A stretch of 5,261 nucleotides of DNA, taken from CADEEX01 sp040081555 (GTDB lineage: Bacteria > Acidobacteriota > Vicinamibacteria > Vicinamibacterales > CAVVIG01). Under the pieces are notes generated by a model. The model saw only the letters and a program-made list of their open reading frames with translations, was not told the DNA's origin and searched no databases. Made by a program: the position numbers and the translations under genes. The DNA lies in assembly GCA_040081555.1 (NCBI GenBank), contig JBEBGG010000214.1, positions 1-5,261 on the forward strand, given 5' to 3'. Of this stretch, positions 1-5,012 are shown in pieces. Positions within the stretch are counted from its first letter, which is position 1, and each line of letters starts with the position of its first letter.

Positions 1-372
1 GGCCGGGGCGGCAACCCTGAGGACATGCAACGCCGGCGCGATGCCCTGCGCGACATCATGAGCGCACCCGAGCGCATGACCATCACTCGAACCGAGTCGA
101 TGGTGATCATCACAACCGGTGATGGGCGCACGACGCGCCTTGCGACGGACGGTTCGAAGGTGAAGGACGAGTCGAATGGAATCGAACGCAAGACGAACTG
201 GAATCGCGATCAGCTGGTGACCGAGATTTCAGGACTTCAAGGTGGGAAGATTACCGAAACCTACGCGATCGATCCCGAGTCGCACCGCCTGACGGTGACG
301 GTGGAGGCCGCCGGTGCCCGCGGGGGCGCACTGTCTTCGCGCCACCGCGTGTACGACCCGCAGCCTCAATAG
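1..372 (+). CDS. Hypothetical protein, C-terminal part (5' end outside window)
   Basis: The frame is open from the first base of the window, so the gene almost certainly starts upstream. 123 residues and a TAG stop are visible. I do not recognise a named family. The visible part begins with a short Gly/Arg-rich stretch (GRGGNPEDMQRRR), then a charged helix, then a run that looks beta-rich: alternating Thr/Ile/Val strands separated by Gly-Asp turns (SMVIITTGDGRTTRLATDGS), a basic segment with Trp (KTNWNRDQLV), and a final strand pair (RLTVTVEA) before a polar tail ending YDPQPQ. The style resembles small secreted hypothetical proteins common in Acidobacteriota. That is recollection, not a match I can verify. 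An internal ATG at 25 is possible but has no ribosome binding site and would discard in-frame coding. It converges on the HdeD-like gene with 15 nt between the stops. Confidence 0.72.
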   Translation, partial: GRGGNPEDMQRRRDALRDIMSAPERMTITRTESMVIITTGDGRTTRLATDGSKVKDESNGIERKTNWNRDQLVTEISGLQGGKITETYAIDPESHRLTVTVEAAGARGGALSSRHRVYDPQPQ

Positions 373-387
373 CGCATCGTCTGACCC

Positions 388-954
388 TTACGCGGTGACG
401 ACAGGAGAGCCGAGCACCGAGCGCCAACCCTTGACGTTGAGCGCGAAGGCCAACAGCAGGAGACCCGACACCAGCGCAAAGACGCCGAGCCAGGTGATGA
501 GCGTCGCGTGCGCCATGCCTGTGTTGGTGAAGAGCGCCAGGCCGAACAACAAGGACACCGCGCCGTTCAGTCCGAGCAGCCAATTGCCCTGCACCATCGC
601 GCCCCTGGCTCGTGGCTTCAACGTCCACGCACCGGCCAGTTCGATACCACCGGTAATGACCGCGTACGCAGCGATGTTGACGACGAGCCACTGTTCCGTG
701 AAAGACGTTGGGGCGAACAGCGTCACCAGCCCGACGGCAATACCGACAAACCCTTCCAGGAAAAGCGTGAGCCAACTGACGGCCAGTCCGGCGCCCATGG
801 TGAAGAGGCCGTCGGCCAACGCGAAGAGCCCGAACAGACCGATCAGCCACGCCAGGGTCTGTTGAGGCGCCATTAGCGCCGCGATACCGAATGCCACGGA
901 AACGAGCCCGCGCGCTGCGACCATCCACCAACGGTTGACGAGTTCTTCGAACAT
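388..954 (-). CDS. HdeD/DUF308 family integral membrane protein
   Basis: Predicted 188-residue inner-membrane protein of the HdeD/DUF308 type, usual length for that family. Six hydrophobic segments are readable at about residues 10-29, 34-56, 59-81, 89-110, 123-143 and 150-172, each rich in Leu/Ala/Gly with the family's recurring small-residue pattern (for example GIAALMAP, GLFALADGL, GGIELAGAW). E. coli HdeD is linked to acid resistance; most family members have no defined role, so only membrane location is safe. The ATG at 954 is chosen because it sits 5 nt after a strong GAGGGAGG ribosome binding site and because MFEELVNRWW matches the family's short cytoplasmic start. The frame stays open far upstream, to about 1434, but that extension is polar, lacks family character and runs antisense into the FAD-subunit gene. 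It is divergent from the molybdenum hydroxylase operon; no functional link is evident. Confidence 0.9.
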   Translation of the reverse strand: MFEELVNRWWMVAARGLVSVAFGIAALMAPQQTLAWLIGLFGLFALADGLFTMGAGLAVSWLTLFLEGFVGIAVGLVTLFAPTSFTEQWLVVNIAAYAVITGGIELAGAWTLKPRARGAMVQGNWLLGLNGAVSLLFGLALFTNTGMAHATLITWLGVFALVSGLLLLAFALNVKGWRSVLGSPVVTA

Positions 955-959
955 GTGAG

Positions 960-967
960 CCTCCCTC
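960..967 (-). promoter_or_regulatory. Shine-Dalgarno of the HdeD-like gene
   Basis: On the minus strand this reads GAGGGAGG and is followed after 5 nt (CTCAC) by the ATG ending at 954. It decides the start of the membrane protein against a much longer open frame. No convincing -35/-10 pair could be read upstream on this strand; an AT-richer patch (GATATT, about 1010-1015) is only a weak -10 candidate. Confidence 0.75.
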
Positions 968-1040
968 AAAGTTCCGCGTACTTCCAGAGCAGACTTCGTG
1001 CCGTAGAGGAATATCGAATTTGGTGCGAAAACGCTCCGCT

Positions 1041-1059
1041 TTCCGCGCCGGAACGCGGA
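1041..1059. repeat. Interleaved inverted repeats in the divergent intergenic region (possible operator)
   Basis: Two overlapping dyads are visible. TCCGCG (1042-1047) pairs with CGCGGA (1054-1059) across 6 nt, and TTCCG (1041-1045) pairs with CGGAA (1049-1053) across 3 nt. The element lies between the divergent start codons at 954 and 1142, about 47 nt upstream of the proposed -35 of the operon, where a regulator could bind. GC-rich dyads this short can occur by chance, and no regulator gene lies in the window. Confidence 0.25.
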
Positions 1060-1105
1060 TGTCACGAAATATCCCCGGCGGCTGCGGAAGAATCGGCGAT
1101 GTGGC

Positions 1106-1141
1106 TTGCCTCTGGGATTCGCGATTTCATATGCTGCTCTG
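1106..1141 (+). promoter_or_regulatory. Putative sigma70-type promoter, leaderless start of the hydroxylase operon
   Basis: TTGCCT (1106-1111; 4 of 6 consensus positions) is followed after 18 nt by TATGCT (1130-1135; 4 of 6, and a TAnnnT match). The ATG of the FAD subunit begins at 1142, only 6 nt after the -10. Transcription would therefore start at or next to the A of the ATG. The stretch before the ATG (GCTCTG) has no Shine-Dalgarno, in contrast to the purine-rich sites before the S, L, HdeD-like and holin-like genes. This combination is typical of leaderless mRNAs in several GC-rich phyla. The alternative is translation from an in-frame TTG at 1106, which would turn this promoter into coding sequence. 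Confidence 0.5.
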
Positions 1142-2008
1142 ATGCACACGCAGAGATTCGTCGCGCCATTGACAGTTGTCGAGGCGCTGCGCTTCATCGA
1201 AACCGAACCTGGAGCGGCCATCCTGGCTGGCGGCACGGACCTGCTCGTCCAGTACCAAGGCGGCATCCGTCGTCCGACTGCCTTCGTCGACGTCAAGCGC
1301 ATTCCTGAGCTGATGCGGATTGCGGCCGACGCAGATGGTGTGACGATCGGCGCTGGCGTTCCGGCGGCCGACATCGCGGCACATCCTGCCGTGCGCACCT
1401 GGTGGCCCGGTCTGGTGGAGGCAGTCTGCCTCATCGGGTCGACGCAGATTCAGAGTCGAGGCAGCCTGGGTGGGAACCTGTGCAACGCGTCCCCGGCAGC
1501 CGACTCCACCTGCTCACTCATCGTGAACAAGGCCGTGGCGATTGTCGCTGGTTCGAACGGCGAACGGCAGGTGCCAGTCGAACACTTCGCGACGGCGCCC
1601 GGAAAGACGTTGTTGCAACCTGGCGAACTGCTCGTGGCCATTCGTCTGCCGAAGCCCGTCGCCCACACTGCCGATGCGTACCAGCGGCTGATCCCTCGCT
1701 CAGAAATGGACATTGCCGTGGCGTCGGCAGCCGTGAGTGTGACTCTTGACGCGTCCGGTGTGTGCACGTCAGCACGCGTAGCTATTGGTGCTGTGGCGCC
1801 GACCGCGTTGCTCGTCCCGGACGCGGCCGACGCACTCGTGGGATCCGTGCTTGGCGCCGCTGCGCTGTCGACTGCGGCAGCCGCAGCGAGCGCCGCTGCG
1901 CGGCCAATCGATGACAAGCGCGGGCCGGCTGCGTACCGCCGGACCGTGGTCGGTGTGCTCACGAAGCGCGTGGCGGCCATCGCCGCCGCGCGTGCAAAGG
2001 AACAGTGA
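1142..2008 (+). CDS. Molybdenum hydroxylase FAD-binding (medium) subunit, CoxM/CutM-like
   Basis: Predicted 288-residue flavoprotein subunit of a cytoplasmic xanthine oxidase/CO dehydrogenase-superfamily enzyme. It would accept electrons from the [2Fe-2S] subunit and pass them to an external acceptor. The FAD-binding domain (PCMH type) covers about residues 1-175 and shows both flavin motifs: AGGTDLL at 29-35, and GSLGGNLCNASPAAD at 107-121, the counterpart of the family's TIGGN loop. The CO_deh_flav_C domain follows and ends in the usual AYRRTVVGVLTKR helix. The length is normal. I chose ATG 1142 because MHTQRFVAPLTVVEAL matches the family's typical N-terminus; an in-frame TTG at 1106 would add 12 atypical residues. 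It is the first gene of the operon, and its stop overlaps the GTG of the next gene. The substrate cannot be inferred from this subunit. I leave the symbol blank because coxM would imply CO oxidation, which the L subunit does not support. Confidence 0.93.
   Translation: MHTQRFVAPLTVVEALRFIETEPGAAILAGGTDLLVQYQGGIRRPTAFVDVKRIPELMRIAADADGVTIGAGVPAADIAAHPAVRTWWPGLVEAVCLIGSTQIQSRGSLGGNLCNASPAADSTCSLIVNKAVAIVAGSNGERQVPVEHFATAPGKTLLQPGELLVAIRLPKPVAHTADAYQRLIPRSEMDIAVASAAVSVTLDASGVCTSARVAIGAVAPTALLVPDAADALVGSVLGAAALSTAAAAASAAARPIDDKRGPAAYRRTVVGVLTKRVAAIAAARAKEQ
1996..2001 (+). promoter_or_regulatory. Shine-Dalgarno deciding the start of the Fe-S subunit
   Basis: AAAGGA lies inside the end of the FAD-subunit gene. 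It is 3 nt before the GTG at 2005 and 9 nt before a second in-frame GTG at 2011. Spacing favours 2011, whereas the GTGA overlap with the upstream stop favours 2005. Confidence 0.5.
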
Positions 2009-2493
2009 TCGTGTCCAAGCTCCATATCGAGACCCTTGTGAACGGCGAGCCCGTCGAGTTTCTGTGCGCGCCTGACGAAACGCTGCTCAGCGCACTCCGC
2101 AATGGCCTGGGACTGACGGGTACGAAAGAAGGCTGCGGTACCGGAGACTGTGGCGCGTGTTCAGTGATCATGAACGACCGCCTCGTGGCGTCATGCCTCG
2201 TACTTGCGGCAGAGGCGCAGGGCGCCTCTGTGACCACGGTTGAAGGCATCGCGCAAGGCGAGGCACTGCATCCGTTGCAGCAGGCGTTTCTCGACGAAGC
2301 GGCGCTCCAGTGCGGCATCTGCACCCCGGGCTTCATCGTCGCGTCCAAGGCATTGCTCGACATGCATCCGGACCCGAGTGAACAGCAAGTCCGCTATTGG
2401 TTGGCAGGGAACCTGTGCCGGTGCACCGGATACGACAAGATCGTGCGCGCGGTGCTCGGCGCCGCCGCGAAGATGAGGAGTGCCCAGGCATGA
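2005..2493 (+). CDS. Molybdenum hydroxylase 2x[2Fe-2S] (small) subunit, CoxS-like
   Basis: Electron-transfer subunit of 162 residues carrying electrons from the molybdenum site to FAD. The N-terminal plant-ferredoxin-like domain ligates one cluster with C44, C49, C52 and C64 (C-x4-C-x2-C-x11-C). The C-terminal all-helical domain ligates the other with C103, C106, C138 and C140 (C-x2-C-x31-C-x-C). All eight cysteines are present at canonical spacing. QCGICTPG (102-109) and GNLCRCTGYDKI (135-146) are the family signatures; Q102 is the residue that contacts the molybdopterin cofactor in solved relatives. Length is typical. GTG 2005 gives a 4-nt overlap with the previous stop. GTG 2011, two codons later, is an alternative with better ribosome-site spacing and a family-like start (SKLHIETLVNG). 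The last bases overlap the ATG of the L gene. The function is certain at family level; the partner is clearly the adjacent L subunit. Confidence 0.95.
   Translation: MIVSKLHIETLVNGEPVEFLCAPDETLLSALRNGLGLTGTKEGCGTGDCGACSVIMNDRLVASCLVLAAEAQGASVTTVEGIAQGEALHPLQQAFLDEAALQCGICTPGFIVASKALLDMHPDPSEQQVRYWLAGNLCRCTGYDKIVRAVLGAAAKMRSAQA
2475..2480 (+). promoter_or_regulatory. Shine-Dalgarno deciding the start of the Mo subunit
   Basis: GAGGAG lies 9 nt before the ATG at 2490. It supports that start over upstream in-frame codons (the frame is open from about 2397), whose translation is an Arg-rich shadow of the Fe-S gene. MSERIFTAVGTRPVRHDGVD after 2490 is the normal N-terminus of the family. Confidence 0.75.
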
Positions 2494-4748
2494 GCGAGAG
2501 AATATTCACCGCCGTCGGCACACGACCTGTCCGTCACGACGGTGTCGACAAGGTCACGGGACGCGCGAACTACGGCGCGGACTTGTCGTTGCCCGGGATG
2601 TTGCACGGCGTCGTCGTTCGCAGCCCCCATGCACACGCGCGCATCAGATCCATCGACACACAGGCGGCTGCCGCGGTGCCAGGTGTGAAGGGCATCCTGA
2701 CCGGCAAGGATTTCGCGCTGACCAACGCCAAGCTCGGTCTTGGCGAGGGCGCGATGGACTTGAAGGACATGTCCGACAACCTGCTCGCGCGCGAGAAGGC
2801 GCTCTATCACGGCCACGCGGTGGCGGCTGTCGTGGCAACGTCAGTCACGGCGGCCCAGGAAGCAGCGCGGCTGGTACAGGTCGACTATGACGTGCTCGAA
2901 CCCGTCCTGAGCGTCGATCGCGCGATGGAAGCCGACGCGCCAATTCTCCACGAGTCGATGGTGACCCAGGCGCATCCGGCAGTCGAGCCTGCAGGTTCGA
3001 CGAACGTCGCAGGTCGCATGGAGTTGAAGCGTGGCGACATTGAAGCCGGTTTCAAGGAGGCCGACATCATCGTCGAGCGTGTGTTTCGGACGCCGACGAG
3101 CCACCAGGGCTACATCGAGCCGCATGCCTGTGTTGTCCGCGTGAACGAAGACGGACGGATCAACATCTGGACGACGACCCAGGGGCCGTTCCTGGTGCGA
3201 GACGCCACTGCGGCAATCCTGGGGCTCGATGCGGCGAACCTCAAGGTGACGCCGAGCGAGATTGGGGGCGGTTTTGGCGGGAAGATTCCCGTCTATCTCG
3301 AACCGCTGGCAGTGCTCCTGGCCCGCATGACGCAGCGCCCCGTGAAGATGGTCATGACCCGCGACGAAGTGTTTCGCGCATCAGGCCCAACCTCGGCGAC
3401 AAAGGTTCGCTTGAAAATGGGCGCCAGGAAGGATGGCACCATCGTCGCGGCGTCCGCGTCGCTGTACTACGAGGCCGGTGCCTATCGTGGTTCACCGTCT
3501 GGCGCCGGTGCGATGTGCATGCTCGCGCCCTACAGCGTTCCGAACTTCTTCATCGAAGCGTACGACGTGGTGGTGAACAAGCCCAAGGTGGCAGCCTATC
3601 GTGCGCCGGGTTCACCAATGGCGGCACTCGCCACCGAGTCCGTGATCGATGAGATCGCGCAAACGCTGGGTCTCGATCAGATCGAGATGCGACTCCAGAA
3701 TGCCGTCAAGGAGGGGGACCGCGCTCCCTATGGACCGCCTTATGGTCCGATCGGTTTCAGGCAGGTGCTCGAGGCGGTCCGTAACAGCGCTCACTGGAAG
3801 AGCCCGGTTGCGCCTGGCATCGGGAGAGGGCTCGCCTGCGGTTTCTGGTTCAACGCGGGCATGAGTTCCAGCGCAACGGTCACCTTGGGCTCGGACGGCA
3901 GCGCCGCCGTGGTGACCGGCAACCCCGATATCGGTGGCACCCGCGTCGCGCAGGCGCAGATGGTGGCCGAGGAACTCGGCATACCAGTCGAGCGTGTCCG
4001 ACCAATCGTCGCTGACACCGACACCGCCGGCTTCACTGAAATCACCGCGGGGAGCCGCACGTGCTACGCCACGGGCATGGCGGTCATCGATGCCTCGCGT
4101 GACGTGCGCGAGCAACTGCGTGGTCGTGCCGCCAAGATCTGGGGCGTCCCTCTCGACGAGACGCGCTGGGAACACGGCTCCGTCGCGCCCGTCAATCCAA
4201 GTGCTGAGCGCACCGCCTTGACGGTGTCCGAGCTGGCGTCGAAGCTCGCGAAGACCGGCGGACCGATCATCGGCCACGCCGCGGTGAATCCGCCCATGGC
4301 AGGCCCCGCGTTTGCGGCGCACATCTGCGACCTCGAGGTTGACCGCGAGACCGGTCGCAGCCGCGTGGTGCGCTATACCGCGATCCAGGATGCCGGGAAA
4401 GCCGTGCATCCAAGTTACGTCGAAGGCCAGATGCAGGGAGGCGCGTCGCAGGGCATCGGCTGGGCCTTGAACGAGGAATACATCTACAGCGCGAACGGAG
4501 TGATGGAGAACGCCGGTTTCCTCGACTACAGAATGCCCGTCGCGTCTGACCTCCCGATGATCGACACGATCATTGTCGAAGTGCCCCATCCGGCGCATCC
4601 GTACGGCGTACGCGGCGTGGGCGAGGTGCCGATTGTTCCGCCGCTTGGCGCAGTGGCCAACGCCATGTCACACGCGACCGGTCTTCGCTTCACCGAGCTG
4701 CCGTTGTCGCCGCCGCGCGTGCTCGAGAGGATCACGCAGGGTTCCTAG
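2490..4748 (+). CDS. Molybdenum hydroxylase molybdopterin-binding (large) subunit, xanthine dehydrogenase/CoxL-like
   Basis: Catalytic subunit of 752 residues, normal for separate L subunits. An N-terminal a/b hammerhead domain (about 15-130; GVDKVTGRANYGADLSLPGM) is followed by the first (about 150-390) and second (about 415-690) Mo-cofactor-binding domains. Readable motifs: GGGFGGK at 259-265 (cofactor binding), the active-site loop AYRAPGSP at 369-376, DIGGTR at 480-485 where many relatives have a GQG motif, TAGSRTCYATG at 519-529, and GVGEVP at 709-714 with E712 as the predicted base that activates the Mo-bound water. The intact glutamate and cofactor loops argue for an active enzyme. The loop lacks the Cys of AYxCSFR that binds Cu in form I CO dehydrogenase and differs from the AYRGAGR form, so the substrate is probably an aldehyde, heterocycle or other organic molecule. 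This is inference. ATGA overlaps the Fe-S gene; the stop overlaps the MoaD-like gene by one base. Confidence 0.95.
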   Translation: MSERIFTAVGTRPVRHDGVDKVTGRANYGADLSLPGMLHGVVVRSPHAHARIRSIDTQAAAAVPGVKGILTGKDFALTNAKLGLGEGAMDLKDMSDNLLAREKALYHGHAVAAVVATSVTAAQEAARLVQVDYDVLEPVLSVDRAMEADAPILHESMVTQAHPAVEPAGSTNVAGRMELKRGDIEAGFKEADIIVERVFRTPTSHQGYIEPHACVVRVNEDGRINIWTTTQGPFLVRDATAAILGLDAANLKVTPSEIGGGFGGKIPVYLEPLAVLLARMTQRPVKMVMTRDEVFRASGPTSATKVRLKMGARKDGTIVAASASLYYEAGAYRGSPSGAGAMCMLAPYSVPNFFIEAYDVVVNKPKVAAYRAPGSPMAALATESVIDEIAQTLGLDQIEMRLQNAVKEGDRAPYGPPYGPIGFRQVLEAVRNSAHWKSPVAPGIGRGLACGFWFNAGMSSSATVTLGSDGSAAVVTGNPDIGGTRVAQAQMVAEELGIPVERVRPIVADTDTAGFTEITAGSRTCYATGMAVIDASRDVREQLRGRAAKIWGVPLDETRWEHGSVAPVNPSAERTALTVSELASKLAKTGGPIIGHAAVNPPMAGPAFAAHICDLEVDRETGRSRVVRYTAIQDAGKAVHPSYVEGQMQGGASQGIGWALNEEYIYSANGVMENAGFLDYRMPVASDLPMIDTIIVEVPHPAHPYGVRGVGEVPIVPPLGAVANAMSHATGLRFTELPLSPPRVLERITQGS
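3726..3749 (+). repeat. Tandem 12-nt repeat coding PYGPPYGP
   Basis: Two imperfect 12-nt units, CCCTATGGACCG and CCTTATGGTCCG, differ at two third-codon positions and encode Pro-Tyr-Gly-Pro twice (residues 413-420 of the large subunit). The stretch lies in the Pro/Gly-rich linker that joins the two Mo-cofactor domains in this family, so length variation there should be tolerated. Confidence 0.6.
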
Positions 4749-4996
4749 TGGCGATTGTGCACTTCTCCAGCACGCTGACTCGGCACACGGGCGGACTTCA
4801 TCAGATCACGATGGATGCGCCTCGAGTGCACGAGCTGCTCGAGGCGCTGGTGGCGAGGTTCCCCGGGCTCGCCTACGAGCTCGAGCACCTCGCTGTCGCT
4901 ATCGATGGTGAAGTCAGACCTGACGCAGCCTACGAGGCGCTCACGTCGCAGAGCGAGATCTATTTCGTTCCCAAGATCGCTGGCGGGTTCAATTGA
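4748..4996 (+). CDS. MoaD/ThiS-family ubiquitin-like sulfur carrier with GGFN tail
   Basis: Small protein of 82 residues with the MoaD/ThiS beta-grasp pattern: first strand IVHFSSTL, helix VHELLEALVARFPGL (about 28-42), a central strand LAVAIDGEV, and the terminal EIYFVPKIAGG equivalent to the EVxFxPPVxGG end of MoaD. In MoaD the C-terminal glycine is adenylated by MoeB and thiocarboxylated to give sulfur for the molybdopterin dithiolene. Position directly after a Mo-enzyme large subunit fits that role, and a dedicated cofactor-supply role is inferred. The oddity is that the chain does not stop at GG (79-80) but adds Phe-Asn, which would have to be removed before adenylation, or else the protein does not act as a standard carrier. 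The GTG start overlaps the previous stop (TAGTG), with a weak AGGG site 6 nt upstream (4738-4741). No in-frame ATG competes near the start. Confidence 0.82.
   Translation: MAIVHFSSTLTRHTGGLHQITMDAPRVHELLEALVARFPGLAYELEHLAVAIDGEVRPDAAYEALTSQSEIYFVPKIAGGFN
4817..4847. repeat. Perfect 10-bp inverted repeat (hairpin) inside the MoaD-like gene
   Basis: GCGCCTCGAG (4817-4826) and CTCGAGGCGC (4838-4847) are exact reverse complements separated by 11 nt, and two G-U pairs could extend the stem inward. As RNA this would be a strong GC-rich hairpin beginning about 70 nt into the gene. No U-tract follows, so it is not a standard intrinsic terminator. It is fully coding (APRVHELLEAL region), so codon choice alone may explain it. 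Confidence 0.5.
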
Positions 4997-4999
4997 CAC

Positions 5000-5005
5000 G
5001 GGAGG
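5000..5005 (+). promoter_or_regulatory. Shine-Dalgarno of the holin-like gene
   Basis: GGGAGG lies 7 nt before the ATG at 5013 and fixes the start of the truncated membrane-protein gene. It is much stronger than the site before the MoaD-like gene, so this gene can be translated independently of the operon genes upstream. Confidence 0.75.
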
Positions 5006-5012
5006 CGGCAGC

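Larger units (their letters stand above)
1142..4996 (+). other. Operon: M-S-L molybdenum hydroxylase plus MoaD-like gene
   Basis: Four genes are joined by overlaps: TGA/GTG at 2005-2008, TGA/ATG at 2490-2493 and TAG/GTG at 4746-4750. The M-S-L order is that of coxMSL and of several N-heterocycle dehydrogenases. The overlaps imply a single transcript with coupled translation, probably from the promoter at 1106-1135. No terminator is visible after 4996, and the holin-like gene starts 16 nt later, so read-through is possible. Maturation genes of the XdhC/CoxF or CoxD/CoxE type, MobA-like genes and a regulator are absent from the window. Confidence 0.85.

Noticed and set aside
314..876. Plus-strand open frames of 183 and 122 codons
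   Set aside because: They are antisense to the HdeD-like membrane gene, with low-complexity translation, no ribosome site and no family signature.
955..1434. N-terminal extension of the minus-strand HdeD-like frame (open to 1434)
   Set aside because: It is antisense to the FAD-subunit gene, its translation is polar and unlike the family, and a strong Shine-Dalgarno sits right before the ATG at 954.
2397..2489. Upstream in-frame extension of the large subunit
   Set aside because: It overlaps the cysteine-rich end of the Fe-S gene and reads as an Arg-rich shadow. ATG 2490 has GAGGAG at 9 nt and the family N-terminus.
3612..4598. Long minus-strand open frame of 328 codons
   Set aside because: It lies antisense within the large-subunit gene. 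Its His/Arg/Asp-rich translation is the usual reverse-strand shadow of GC-rich coding DNA, with no recognisable domain.
2490..4748. Annotation as CO dehydrogenase large chain (coxL)
   Set aside because: The M-S-L order resembles coxMSL, but the loop is AYRAPGSP and lacks the Cu-binding Cys of AYxCSFR.
4817..4847. Intrinsic terminator inside the MoaD-like gene
   Set aside because: The stem is strong but no T-rich tract follows, and it lies within an intact coding frame.
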